Below are positions 53,643 through 63,082 of a stretch of DNA of 64,000 nucleotides, piece by piece (position 1 is the stretch's first letter; every line of letters begins with the position of its first letter). Location: positions 2,666,001 through 2,730,000 of the forward strand of contig NZ_CP048882.1 of NCBI RefSeq assembly GCF_015910445.1. The letters are read 5' to 3'. Made by a program: the position numbers and the translations under genes. The notes beneath the pieces are model-generated. The model saw nothing but the letters and a program-made list of their open reading frames with translations. It made no database searches and was not told where the DNA came from. Source of the stretch: Streptomyces bathyalis (GTDB taxonomy: Bacteria > Actinomycetota > Actinomycetes > Streptomycetales > Streptomycetaceae).

Positions 53643-54983
53643 TCATTCATCCGGGACGGGGAGGGGCCGCTTCTCGATGGCCGCCGCCATCACCTCCGGG
53701 AAGTGGTCGGGCGTGCAGGCGAACGCGGGAGCTCCAAGTGCGGCGAGGGCACTCGCGTGGGAGCGGTCGTACGCCGGTGCGCCCTCGTCAGACAGGGCGA
53801 GAAGGGCGACGAACTGCACACCGGCCGCCTTCATCTGCGTCACCCGCTTGAGCATCTCGTCACGTATGCCGCCCTCGTAGAGGTCGCTGATGAGGACCAC
53901 GACGGTCTCGGCGGGGCGGGTGATCTGCGACTGGCAGTACGCCAGCGCCCTGTTGATGTCCGTGCCGCCGCCGAGTTGTGTGCCGAAGAGCACGTCCACC
54001 GGATCGTCCAGCTCCTCCGTGAGGTCGACGACGCTGGTGTCGAAGGCGACGAGCCGCGTGTTCAGGGAGCGCATCGAGGCGAGCACCGCGCCGAAGACGG
54101 ACGCATGGACGACCGACGCCGCCATGGACCCCGACTGGTCGATGCAGAGGACGACGTCCTTCTTGACCCCCCGCGACGCCCGCCCGTGACCGATGAGCCG
54201 TTCCGGGACGATGGTGCGGTGCTCGGGCAGATAGTTCTTGAGGTTGGCGCGGATGGTGCGGTCCCAGTCGATGTCCCGGTGACGTGGGCGGTGCACCTTG
54301 GCGGAGCGGTCGAGCGCGCCGGTGAGGGTGGAGCGTGTGCGTGCGGCGAGCTTCTTCTCCAGTTCGGCGACGACCTTGCGCACCACCGCGCGTGCCGTCT
54401 CCTTGCTGGTCTCCGGCATGGCCGCCTTCAGCGACAGGAGCGTGCCGACGAGGTGCACATCCGGCTCCACCGCCTCCAGCATCTCCGGCTCCAGCATCAG
54501 CGCGGACAGATTGAGCCGCTCGATGGCGTCGCGCTGCATCACCTGCACGACGGAACTGGGGAAGTACGTCCTGATGTCACCGAGCCAGCGCGCCACTTGG
54601 GGCGCCGATCCGCCGAGGCCACCGGTGCGCTCGCCGCGCCGCCCCTGCCCGGAGCCGGCACCGGGACCGCCCGCCGGTCCGCTGCCGTAGAGCGCCTGGA
54701 GCGTGCGGTCCATCGCCGCGTCGGCGCCGCTCAACTCGCGGCCGGTGCCGTCCGAACCACCGGAGCCGCCGAGCACCAGCCGCCAGCGGCGCAGCCGTTC
54801 GTCCGCGGGCGTGAGTCCGCCGGTGTCGGTGGGTGAGCCGTGGCCGTCGCCGCCGTGTGTGCCGTACGGCGCCGGTGTCGCGGGGACGTTGCCGTACGGG
54901 CCGGGGTTGCCGGGCGTCCCGGGGCGGGGCGTCCCGGGGCCGGGGTTGCCGGGCATGCTGTCTGTGCCGGGGCTGCCGGTCAT
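53643..54983 (-). CDS. VWA-domain protein of MoxR locus
   Basis: This 446-residue cytoplasmic protein has a Pro/Gly-rich start (1-60) and a central helical part (LERLNLSALMLEPEMLEAVE-like region around 160-230). The von Willebrand factor A domain from about 275 carries the metal site DQSGSMAAS, with TDINRAL and ISDLYEGG completing it. VWA proteins of this kind work with MoxR ATPases as in RavA-ViaA or NorQ-NorD. Its ATG overlaps the DUF5682 stop (ATGA), so it is coupled to that gene and is last in the MoxR operon. Confidence 0.88.
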   Translation of the reverse strand: MTGSPGTDSMPGNPGPGTPRPGTPGNPGPYGNVPATPAPYGTHGGDGHGSPTDTGGLTPADERLRRWRLVLGGSGGSDGTGRELSGADAAMDRTLQALYGSGPAGGPGAGSGQGRRGERTGGLGGSAPQVARWLGDIRTYFPSSVVQVMQRDAIERLNLSALMLEPEMLEAVEPDVHLVGTLLSLKAAMPETSKETARAVVRKVVAELEKKLAARTRSTLTGALDRSAKVHRPRHRDIDWDRTIRANLKNYLPEHRTIVPERLIGHGRASRGVKKDVVLCIDQSGSMAASVVHASVFGAVLASMRSLNTRLVAFDTSVVDLTEELDDPVDVLFGTQLGGGTDINRALAYCQSQITRPAETVVVLISDLYEGGIRDEMLKRVTQMKAAGVQFVALLALSDEGAPAYDRSHASALAALGAPAFACTPDHFPEVMAAAIEKRPLPVPDE

Positions 54984-57523
54984 AGGGGCGCCTCCTCCTG
55001 CTCCGTCGTGTGGTCGGCTCGCACGGCCTGTCCGAGCAGCAGGCGGAGAGTCGGCAGAACCGCGTCCGCGCGCGCCTCGTCCAGCCCGTACCCGAAGCCG
55101 GGCCGGACCGGGCGGAGCGGTGGCAGCGAACTGCCCGCGCCTCCGGGGCCGTTGTGTGCTCCGCCGGCGTCCGCCGCCGTCGAGAGGCCGCCACGCCGCA
55201 CGAGTTCGCCGACGGTGCGCCGTACGCCGGAGTCGAATCCGGCGAACGTCCTGCGCAGCAGGGGCAGCACGTCGGTGAAGGCCTCACCGGGCACGGACGA
55301 CAGCCAGCCGTCGACGAGGGCGAGCAGCCGTTCGTCGTGCACGAGCAGCATCCCGCCTCCGGCCAGGAAGCCCTCGATCCAAGCCGCGGCCTCGGGCGGT
55401 GACGTGCCCGGCGAGAGGGCGAGACCCATCAGCCGGCCGGCTTCCGCCTGCGCCAACTGGGCATCGTCCAGCAGCAGGCGCACACACCGGCCGCGGACCA
55501 GGCCCGGTATCCGGTCGCGCGAGGCGAGCTTGCGCAGGACTCCACGCCAGCGCGACTGCACTCCGCCCGCCGCATCCCCGGCAGCCCGCCGGCCCGGCAC
55601 CGTGGACGTCCCGGCCGGGACGCCGGAGGGTTCGGCGCACGCCTGCGCCAGGAGCGCCATGGACTGATGGACGGCGTCGATGCGGTCACGCATCCGGGCC
55701 GCACCGTCCGCGTCCAGTCCCGAACACGCGGGCGGCAGCCCCACGCACACGCGTTCCGCCAGCCCGAGGGCGACCTCCGTGAGGGCCGCCGAGTCGGTGC
55801 CGCGCACGTTGCCGTACCTCAGCGAACGCACCAGCGCGGGCAGCGCCTCGGCGAGCCTGCCGACATCGGCGTCCAGCGCGGCACGGTCGGCGAGCGCCCT
55901 CATGACGACCCTCAGCGCATCGGGCAGCTCCGCCAGCAGGCAGCTCTCGGCCAGGGCCGTGACTTCCGCCAGGACGGTGGCCTCGGTGGCTCGGGACACC
56001 GCCTTGGCCGTCGCCGCGCCCTCCACCGTCGTGCCCCACACGCCCGCTTCCGCCGTACGCACCGACAACTCCGGTTCCCAGCACAGCCGCCAGCTCTCGC
56101 GGAACGTGCCGGTGCTGCCGGTACGGGCCCGCGCGGGCACCGCCCAGTCGATGTCCAGCAGGCGCAGCCGGTGCAGGAGCCTGCTGCGCGCCGAGTCCGT
56201 CTCCTTGCGCAGGTCGAGCTCCAACTCCCGCTCGGAGGCCTCCGGTTTGAGCCGCAGCGTGCGCTGCTGCCTGGCCAGGTCCCGCTGGAGCGGCACGGCG
56301 GGCGCTCCCTCCGGCACCTCCCCCAGCACCTCTCCGACGACGAGTTTGTCCCGCACGAGAGCGAGCGGCACGTCGGAGCCCTCGCACATCACGGCCCGCG
56401 TGGCGTCGACCGTTTCGGTCAGGCCCGCCAGGGGTCTGCCGCGCATGGCGGCGAGCGAATCGGCCAGCCGGACCGCCTCGATGACGTGGGCCGAGGAGAT
56501 TCCGTAGTCCTCGGCGCGCAGCAGCCTGGCCACCTTCGTCATCCACCGCTCGACGACCCGGTCGGGCGAGGCGAAGAGGTGCTCGTACCAGCCGGGAGAG
56601 GTGATGCCCGCGCCGTAGCCGCTGCGGCGTGCGAGCCGCCGGTGCGTCCACGGCACCCAGGTGATCTCCGCCTTCACCTTCGGCAGGCCCCTGAGGGACT
56701 GCCTGTCGTCGGCGACCTTGGCCTTCGCCGCCAGCGCCGGCACATGCCACGCTCCGCACACGACGGCGACGTCACCCGGCCCGAACTCCCGGACGGCGTC
56801 GCGCAGACGCAGCCGCATGTGAGCCTCGCGCACCTGGTCGCGGTCGCGGCGGTGGCCGCCGCCGGCCTCGTCGGCCGGCTGGATCCCTTCGCTGCCGTGC
56901 TTCTCGCGGAGCGCAGCCATGGCCTCACCGAGCACCGCGAAGGGGGCGTACGGGTCGGAACCGGCCCGCGCCTCCCGGTGTTCGATCACGTCCTCCCACC
57001 ACCGCTCGGCGTCGTCGTAGCCCGCGGCCTCGGCCAGAGCGGCGAGCGGATCGACGCGCAGCGCTTCGCCGTCGCCCTGCGCCGCCCCGTCCTCCGGATC
57101 CTCCCGGCCGGGCTTCCCGTCGTCCTCGCTTGTCCTCGCGTCGCCCCCTTCGCCGGCGAGCGCGAGCGCGTGCGCAGCGGGAAGGTCGATGAAGCGGACC
57201 GGGACCCCGTAGGCCAGCGCCCATCTGATCGCGACCCACTCCGGGGAGAACGCGGCGAGCGGCCAGAAGGCCGCCCTCCCCGGCTCGTCCAGGGCGTGGG
57301 CGAGGAGCGCCACGGGCGGACGCATGGCCTCGTCCCCCGCCAGCGCGACGATGCCGTCCGCCTCCGGCGGTCCCTCGACGAGAAGCGCTCGCGGCTGCCG
57401 TGCCTCCAGGGCGGCCCGCACGGCGCGTGCCGAGCCGGGCCCGTGGTGCCGTATGCCCAACAGCAGTGGCACGTCGCCCCGTTCGCCCGCGGGCCCGCCG
57501 GTGAGGACGTCCGCAACGGTCAC
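54980..57523 (-). CDS. DUF5682 protein of MoxR locus
   Basis: This 847-residue protein begins with LLLGIRHHGPGSARAVRAAL and LVEGPPEAD, and near residue 250 has VAVVCGAWHVPAL. The H-x-E and GxWH pattern recalls the TraB/ChaN/EreA-type hydrolase fold, which suggests a catalytic N-terminal domain. The C-terminal ~500 residues are mostly helical with no known motif. It is coupled at both ends: GTGA overlap with MoxR and ATGA overlap with VWA. Family DUF5682 is usually found with MoxR and VWA genes. Substrate unknown. Confidence 0.82.
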   Translation of the reverse strand: MTVADVLTGGPAGERGDVPLLLGIRHHGPGSARAVRAALEARQPRALLVEGPPEADGIVALAGDEAMRPPVALLAHALDEPGRAAFWPLAAFSPEWVAIRWALAYGVPVRFIDLPAAHALALAGEGGDARTSEDDGKPGREDPEDGAAQGDGEALRVDPLAALAEAAGYDDAERWWEDVIEHREARAGSDPYAPFAVLGEAMAALREKHGSEGIQPADEAGGGHRRDRDQVREAHMRLRLRDAVREFGPGDVAVVCGAWHVPALAAKAKVADDRQSLRGLPKVKAEITWVPWTHRRLARRSGYGAGITSPGWYEHLFASPDRVVERWMTKVARLLRAEDYGISSAHVIEAVRLADSLAAMRGRPLAGLTETVDATRAVMCEGSDVPLALVRDKLVVGEVLGEVPEGAPAVPLQRDLARQQRTLRLKPEASERELELDLRKETDSARSRLLHRLRLLDIDWAVPARARTGSTGTFRESWRLCWEPELSVRTAEAGVWGTTVEGAATAKAVSRATEATVLAEVTALAESCLLAELPDALRVVMRALADRAALDADVGRLAEALPALVRSLRYGNVRGTDSAALTEVALGLAERVCVGLPPACSGLDADGAARMRDRIDAVHQSMALLAQACAEPSGVPAGTSTVPGRRAAGDAAGGVQSRWRGVLRKLASRDRIPGLVRGRCVRLLLDDAQLAQAEAGRLMGLALSPGTSPPEAAAWIEGFLAGGGMLLVHDERLLALVDGWLSSVPGEAFTDVLPLLRRTFAGFDSGVRRTVGELVRRGGLSTAADAGGAHNGPGGAGSSLPPLRPVRPGFGYGLDEARADAVLPTLRLLLGQAVRADHTTEQEEAPL

Positions 57524-58659
57524 GGGGAGACCTCTCGGCAGGCGCGGTAGAAGTCCTTCCAGCCGTCACGTTCCCGTACGACCGCCTCCAGGTACTCCTG
57601 CCACACGACGCGGTCGGAGGACGGGTCACGCACCACGGCGCCGAGCACACCGGCGGCCACGTCGCCCGCCCTGAGCACGCCGTCGCCGAAGTGGGCCGCC
57701 AGCGCCATCCCGCCGGTGACGACGGAGATCGCCTCCGCCGTGGAGAGCGTCCCGGACGGGGACTTGATCTTCGTGCGCCCGTCGGCCGTCACGCCCTCGC
57801 GCAGCTCCCGGAAGACCGTGACCACGCGCCGTATCTCCGCCGTGCCGTCGGCAGCTGCCGGCAGGTCGAGGGAGCGGCCGAGCTGGTCGACGCGGCGGGC
57901 GACGATGTCGACCTCGGCCTCCGCCGTCTCGGGCAGTGGAAGGACCACCGTGTTGAACCGGCGGCGCAGAGCGCTGGACAGCTCGTTCACCCCGCGGTCG
58001 CGGTCGTTCGCCGTCGCGATGAGGTTGAAGCCGCGCACGGCCTGCACCTCCCCGCCCAGTTCCGGTATCGGCAGGGTCTTCTCGGACAGCACGGTGATCA
58101 GGCTGTCCTGCACGTCGGCCGGAATGCGCGTCAGCTCCTCGACGCGCGCCGTCATGCCCTCCGCCATCGCACGCATCACGGGGCTGGGCACCAGGGCGTC
58201 GCGGCTCGGGCCGTGGGCGAGCAGCTGGGCGTAGTTCCACCCGTACCGGACGGCCTCCTCGGCGGTGCCCGCGGTGCCCTGCACCAGCAGGGTCGAATCA
58301 CCGCTGACGGCGGCCGCGAGATGTTCCGACACCCAGGTCTTGGCGGTGCCGGGAACACCGAGGAGCAGCAGCGCACGGTCCGTCGCCAGCGTGCTGACGG
58401 CCACCTCGACGAGCCGGCGCGGGCCCACGTACTTCGGCGTGATCACCGTTCCTCCCCCAGACTTCGTCCGGGAGGTGCCCCCAGGCAGCACGCCGCCGAG
58501 CAGATACGTGGAGACCGCCCACGGCGAGAGGCGCCAGCGCTCCGGACGCGGCCTGTCGTCCGCCGCGGCGAGCGCCTTCAGCTCGCCGGCGAAGGCGTCC
58601 TCGGCGTGCGGCCGCAGCGCGGGCTGCTTCGCGGCGTCCACGGCACTGGAATCGGTCAC
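57520..58659 (-). CDS. MoxR-type AAA+ ATPase
   Basis: This 379-residue ATPase has Walker A GVPGTAKTWVSEHLA, Walker B/helix region LTRIPADVQDSLITVLSEK, sensor-1 NLIATANDRDRGV and the Arg finger in SSALRRRF. It probably remodels a protein or complex presented by the VWA protein. I start at GTG 58659 after GGAGGGGG. A streptomycete-type hairpin repeat lies in frame at 58451-58483 and adds GGTSRTKSGGG near residue 63, between LLGGVLP and VITPKYVG. It is first in the three-gene operon and divergent from the SWIM gene. Confidence 0.9.
   Translation of the reverse strand: MTDSSAVDAAKQPALRPHAEDAFAGELKALAAADDRPRPERWRLSPWAVSTYLLGGVLPGGTSRTKSGGGTVITPKYVGPRRLVEVAVSTLATDRALLLLGVPGTAKTWVSEHLAAAVSGDSTLLVQGTAGTAEEAVRYGWNYAQLLAHGPSRDALVPSPVMRAMAEGMTARVEELTRIPADVQDSLITVLSEKTLPIPELGGEVQAVRGFNLIATANDRDRGVNELSSALRRRFNTVVLPLPETAEAEVDIVARRVDQLGRSLDLPAAADGTAEIRRVVTVFRELREGVTADGRTKIKSPSGTLSTAEAISVVTGGMALAAHFGDGVLRAGDVAAGVLGAVVRDPSSDRVVWQEYLEAVVRERDGWKDFYRACREVSP
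58451..58483. repeat. Streptomycete-type hairpin repeat inside MoxR gene
   Basis: The 33-bp unit has CCTCCC (58451-58456) pairing with GGGAGG (58470-58475) and flanking C runs. It is 33 bp long and so keeps the frame, encoding an 11-residue Gly/Ser/Thr/Lys loop. A related unit is upstream of mdh. Confidence 0.55.
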
Positions 58660-58809
58660 GAGTCCCCCTCCACACATGGCGGTCGATGTGCCTTCAGCGT
58701 GCACCCCACCACTGACAGTCACCCCTTGCACCGCCCCTGAGCTGCGACGACGTCCTGCCGGGGCCTCGGCGGCGACGGATTGTCAGTGGCCCGCCGTACG
58801 GTCGGGACC

Positions 58810-60372
58810 ATGACTGGACAGGGGGTCCGCTGGAGCGCGGAAGAGGTGCTGGCGCTCGCTCCTGACGACGCGTCACGCAGGGCAGGGAGCAAGCTCTCCT
58901 CGCCGGGCCCGTGGTCGGAAGCGGCGTCGGGCGCCGGTGCCGTATGGGGCCTGTGCAAGGGGAGCGGCAGCAAGCCGTACAGGACGGTGGTCGATCTCGG
59001 CGGGTACGGGGGCGACGGCGGTTCGGACGGGGCGACCGAAAGGGGCAGCGCGGGCGGGAGCGCGCTGAACGGGCCGGGATACAGCTGCAGTTGTCCCAGC
59101 CGGAAGTTCCCCTGCAAGCACGCGCTCGGGCTGCTGCTGCTCTGGGCCGGTGACCAGGCACAGGCTCAGGAGGAACCTCCGGAGTGGGCGGGCGAGTGGC
59201 TCAGCGGCCGCCGCGAACGGGCTGCCCGCAAGGCCGCGGGAGGGGAAGCGGGGCGGGCGAACTCCGGGGGTGCCACCGGTGGCGCGGGCAGCGGCGCCGG
59301 ACGCCAGTCCGACCCGGAGGCCGCCCGGCGCCGCGCCGAGCGACGGTTGCGGCGCATCACCGCGGGCGCCACGGAGCTCGAGGAACGCCTCGCCGACATG
59401 CTGCACGGCGGTCTGGCAGGTGCGGAACAGGGCGGCTACACCCAGTGGGAGGAGACGGCTTCCCGCATGGTCGACGCCCAGGCTCCCGGACTGGCCGCAC
59501 GCATACGGGAGTTGAGCGCCATCCCCGTATCCGGCCGCACGTCGTCGGAGGCCGAGGGTGCCCACGGGAGCTGGCCGGCGCGGCTGCTGTCGGAGTGTGC
59601 TCTTCTCCATCTGCTGAACCGGGCCGTCCTGTCTCTTGACGATCTCCCGGAGCCCCTCGCCGCGACGGTGCGCACCAGGGTCGGGCTCACCGTCGACTCC
59701 GCGGACGTGCTGGCGGGCGAGACCGGCGGCGACCCCGGTCGGGACGGCTCCGGCCGCAAGGTCCGCGACCGGTGGCTGGTGCTCGCTCAGCGGGACACGG
59801 AGGAGGGACGGCTGACGGCGAGGCGCATATGGCTCCACGGCCGGGAGTCGGGGCGTCCCGCGCTGCTGCTCTCGTACTCGGCGGGTGACCGCGCGCCCGA
59901 ACAGACCCTGCGCGTCGGCTCGGTGATCGACGCGGAGCTGGCCTACTACCCGGGGGCCCGCCCGCTGCGCGCAGCACTGGGCGAGAGATACGCGGCTCCG
60001 GAGTCCGGCCCCGTTCCGGAAGGGGGCACGGTGACCGATGCGCTGGCCTCGTACGGGCGGGCCCTGTGCGACGACCCCTGGCTGGAGGCCTGGCCGGCGG
60101 TGCTGGGCAGCGTCGTCCCGACGCTCGACGACCGCGGCGGGGACGGGACACCCGTCGGCGGAGGCGACGGCCGCAGCGGCGGCGGTGTTCGGCAACTCGC
60201 GGACGCGGACGGCCAGTTCGCGCTCCCGATAGCCCCAGGCACTTCGCCCGCGGCCCTGTGGAGGCTCATGGCTGTATCGGGCGGCCGCCCCGTCACCGTC
60301 TTCGGCGAATGCGGCCACAAGGGCTTCGCCCCGTACACGGCCTGGAGCGAGGGAAAGGCGGTGCCGCTGTGA
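58810..60372 (+). CDS. SWIM zinc-finger protein of MoxR locus
   Basis: This 520-residue protein has a SWIM zinc finger at about residues 95-110: CSCPSRKFPCKH, the CxC-Xn-CxH pattern that binds Zn and usually DNA or protein. The rest is helical (AAARRRAERRLRRITAGATELEERLADMLHGGL) with a C-terminal part of unknown fold. It begins at ATG 58810, with a TACGGT hexamer ending 7 nt upstream and no ribosome binding site, so it may be leaderless. It heads a two-gene operon with DUF5691 and is divergent from MoxR. Confidence 0.87.
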   Translation: MTGQGVRWSAEEVLALAPDDASRRAGSKLSSPGPWSEAASGAGAVWGLCKGSGSKPYRTVVDLGGYGGDGGSDGATERGSAGGSALNGPGYSCSCPSRKFPCKHALGLLLLWAGDQAQAQEEPPEWAGEWLSGRRERAARKAAGGEAGRANSGGATGGAGSGAGRQSDPEAARRRAERRLRRITAGATELEERLADMLHGGLAGAEQGGYTQWEETASRMVDAQAPGLAARIRELSAIPVSGRTSSEAEGAHGSWPARLLSECALLHLLNRAVLSLDDLPEPLAATVRTRVGLTVDSADVLAGETGGDPGRDGSGRKVRDRWLVLAQRDTEEGRLTARRIWLHGRESGRPALLLSYSAGDRAPEQTLRVGSVIDAELAYYPGARPLRAALGERYAAPESGPVPEGGTVTDALASYGRALCDDPWLEAWPAVLGSVVPTLDDRGGDGTPVGGGDGRSGGGVRQLADADGQFALPIAPGTSPAALWRLMAVSGGRPVTVFGECGHKGFAPYTAWSEGKAVPL

Positions 60373-60445
60373 ACGGAGCGACGGGCGCTGCCCGGCGGGC
60401 GCGTCGCCGTGGCGAGCCGCCCACGGCCCGGTGGAGGGGAGCGCG

Positions 60446-62197
60446 ATGAACGCGGTACCGCTGACCAAGGACGGCCCGGACACCACGGACGGCGCCCGGG
60501 GCACTCCGGACGAGGCGTGGGGCGAGCTCGTCACGGCTGCGCTGCTCGGCAGCGAGCGGCGCACACCACCGGGCGGCAGCCCGGCGGCTCTGCTCGACGC
60601 GGCCGCGGTGGCGACCGTCCGGCACCGTGCGGGGCTGCTTCCCGCGCCCGCGCGTGCCCGGCCCGAACCGGCGCCCGAGGACCGGCGGCCCGCACTGCCG
60701 GCCCCGGCCGCCGACCGGCTGACGATGCTGCTCGCCGGACGTCCGGGGGCGAGCGGCCCCGGAGGCGGACGGCGGGGCGCGTCCCCCGACCTGACTGAGC
60801 TGCTTCCGCAGTGGTTGTCGGCAGCCAACGAGCACGGGTACCGCGCGCCGGACGCTCAGCTGCCCGCCTTGCTGGACACGGCCCGCGCCCGTACCGATCT
60901 CCGCGCGGAGACGCTGGCGTTCGCGGGTCCGCGCGCGTTGTGGCTGGCGCGCCTCAATCCGGACTGGAAGTTCGCGCTGCGCAACAGCGTGCCGCAGCAC
61001 CGGGCCTCCCCCGGCGCGACGGCCCAGGCCGCGTCGGCGCGGAGCCGGCCGGACACCGAAGCGGCCCGACAGCTGTGGGACGAGGGGCTGTTCGCGGAGC
61101 GCGTCGCCCTGCTGGACTCGCTTCGCCGCAGCGATCCGGCAGCGGGGCTCGCCCTGCTCGCCGGTACCTGGGCAACGGAGCGAGCCGAGGACCGGCTGAT
61201 GTTCCTCGACTCGCTCCGCGAGGGTCTCGGCCCCTCCGACGAGTCCTTTCTCGAGCAGGCGCTCAGCGACCGTTCCCGTACGGTGCGAGCCACCGCGGCC
61301 GAACTTCTCAGCACGCTGCCAGGTTCCGCGCTCGCCGCCCGCATGGCGGTACGGGCCCGCGCGTACGTCACGCAGGACCCTCTCGCGACGGAACCGCAGA
61401 TAGCGGTCGAGGCTCCGCACGAGTGCGACGCGGACATGCAGCGCGACGGCGTGGCGCCCAAGCCCCCCTCGGGCCGCGGTGAACGTGCCTGGTGGCTCGG
61501 TCAGTTGGTGGAGGCGGCGCCGCTTTCGGCGTGGAGCGAGCAGTTCGGCGGGCGCGGCGCGCGGGAGATCGTGGACCTGCCGGTGGCGGACGAGTGGAAG
61601 CAGGATCTGCACGCGGCCTGGTGCCGTGCCGCTGCGCGGCAGCGCGACGTCGAGTGGTCACGGGCACTGATCGGGTCGCCGACAGCACCGCCGGCCGAGG
61701 GCCCGGGCGACGCGGCGAAACTCCTTGCGGTGCTTCCCGAGACGGAGCGCGCCGTGTGGGCGGCGGGATTCATCGAGTCGCACGGACTGTCGGAGGCGTT
61801 CCGCATGCTCGGCGTGTGTGCGGTGCCGTGGGCGGAGCCGCTGGGGCGGGCCGTGGTGGACGCCCTGGAGATCGCACGGGACGCGGGCAGCTATCCCTGG
61901 AGCTTCAGCGGCGTGCTGGGGCTGGCCGAACGCTGCCTCTCGCCGGCGGACGCGAGAAGGCTGGAACCGCTGGCCGCGGTGCCGGACGAGCCGGAGGGCG
62001 GTTCACCGGGAGCGGGCGCCTACTGGGCGGAGGCCTTCCAGCGGCTCGTGGCCACGCTTCATCTGCGCGCGGCGATGCACGCCGAGCTGCGAGGGGCAGC
62101 GGAAGGGCAGGGCGGACGCGGGGAACACGGCGAAGAGGGGCGAGGCGAAGGCGAGCTCGGGCAGCGGAGCGGCGTGGAAACCGGCGGGCAGCGGTGA
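60446..62197 (+). CDS. DUF5691 protein of MoxR locus
   Basis: This 583-residue protein begins WGELVTAALLGSERR near residue 28, typical of DUF5691. It is mostly helical with HEAT-like repeats (LFAERVALLDSLRRSDPAAGLALLAGTWATERAEDRL, DRSRTVRATAAELLSTLPGS). No catalytic motif is visible, so a scaffold role is likely. ATG 60446 follows GGAGGGGAG, 73 bp after the SWIM gene. The family is found beside SWIM, MoxR and VWA genes. Confidence 0.85.
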   Translation: MNAVPLTKDGPDTTDGARGTPDEAWGELVTAALLGSERRTPPGGSPAALLDAAAVATVRHRAGLLPAPARARPEPAPEDRRPALPAPAADRLTMLLAGRPGASGPGGGRRGASPDLTELLPQWLSAANEHGYRAPDAQLPALLDTARARTDLRAETLAFAGPRALWLARLNPDWKFALRNSVPQHRASPGATAQAASARSRPDTEAARQLWDEGLFAERVALLDSLRRSDPAAGLALLAGTWATERAEDRLMFLDSLREGLGPSDESFLEQALSDRSRTVRATAAELLSTLPGSALAARMAVRARAYVTQDPLATEPQIAVEAPHECDADMQRDGVAPKPPSGRGERAWWLGQLVEAAPLSAWSEQFGGRGAREIVDLPVADEWKQDLHAAWCRAAARQRDVEWSRALIGSPTAPPAEGPGDAAKLLAVLPETERAVWAAGFIESHGLSEAFRMLGVCAVPWAEPLGRAVVDALEIARDAGSYPWSFSGVLGLAERCLSPADARRLEPLAAVPDEPEGGSPGAGAYWAEAFQRLVATLHLRAAMHAELRGAAEGQGGRGEHGEEGRGEGELGQRSGVETGGQR

Positions 62198-62207
62198 CCG
62201 GAGCGTG

Positions 62208-62228
62208 AGCGGTCAGCGGTCAGCGGTC
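62208..62228. repeat. Triple heptanucleotide repeat
   Basis: AGCGGTC is repeated three times without gaps. The last copy overlaps the icmB stop codon. Probably a slippage product. Confidence 0.8.
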
Positions 62229-62637
62229 AGGCAGCGAGCCGCCCGACGTTGGCGCGGATCCACTCGACGACCTCATTGGTCGTCGCGCCCGGAGTGAAGA
62301 TCTCCGCGACACCGCTCTCCTTCAGCGGGGCGATGTCGTCCTCGGGGATGATGCCGCCGCCGAAGACCTTGATGTCCTCCGCGTCCCGCTCTCGCAGCAG
62401 CTCCAGCACCTTCGCGAAGAGCGTGTTGTGGGCGCCGGAGAGGATGGACATCCCGATCGCCTCGGCGTCCTCCTGGATCGCGGTGTCCACGATCTGCTCC
62501 GGCGTCTGGTGCAGCCCGGTGTAGATGACCTCCATGCCCGCGTCACGCAGCGCGCGTGCGATGACCTTCGCCCCGCGGTCATGACCGTCGAGCCCTGGCT
62601 TGGCGACCACCACGCGGATCGGACCCGACACACTCAT
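62227..62637 (-). CDS. icmB: Isobutyryl-CoA mutase small, B12-binding subunit
   Basis: This 136-residue protein is a single cobalamin-binding domain with the DxHxxG motif in [11 protein letters not shown] (His ligand to Co), the SILSGAH strand and [10 protein letters not shown]. It matches IcmB, which pairs with a separate IcmA to interconvert isobutyryl-CoA and n-butyryl-CoA, linking valine breakdown to butyrate and polyketide starter pools. The large subunit is not in this window. I chose ATG 62637 because it gives the standard 136 residues. Confidence 0.92.
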   Translation of the reverse strand: MSVSGPIRVVVAKPGLDGHDRGAKVIARALRDAGMEVIYTGLHQTPEQIVDTAIQEDAEAIGMSILSGAHNTLFAKVLELLRERDAEDIKVFGGGIIPEDDIAPLKESGVAEIFTPGATTNEVVEWIRANVGRLAA

Positions 62638-63082
62638 CACTGCCTCCATCTCGACGGCTCTCCGGGGGTTGGTTCTACGACCCGGGGGTTGGTTCCACGA
62701 CGGCGCTTCGTCATCCGTCCGCGGCGGACCGCGGAGGCCGTTCGCGACTGCCCGAGTGAACGAACGTTATCCCCAGCATCCCGCACCCTGGCGCTTCCGG
62801 TCGGCAAGCGAGGGGGAAATCACACGACGGCGGCTCCCAGGACGGACGTCCGCTCCGCGCGTCCGCACACCCGCGACGGACGCGCGCGGTCACGAGCGGC
62901 ACACCGGCGGAGGGAGTACACCTGCCCCGGTTTGCCCCTTCATCACGTTCTCCCGGGCACTTCTCCACGATTTCTCCCCACCCATCCGGCAACCGTCCCC
63001 GGCGACCCGCACCGGCCGCCGGGCCGCCCCCCGGCGGCGGGCTCACCCGCTCCCCTCCACGCGCTCCGGACGTACTCCCGCT

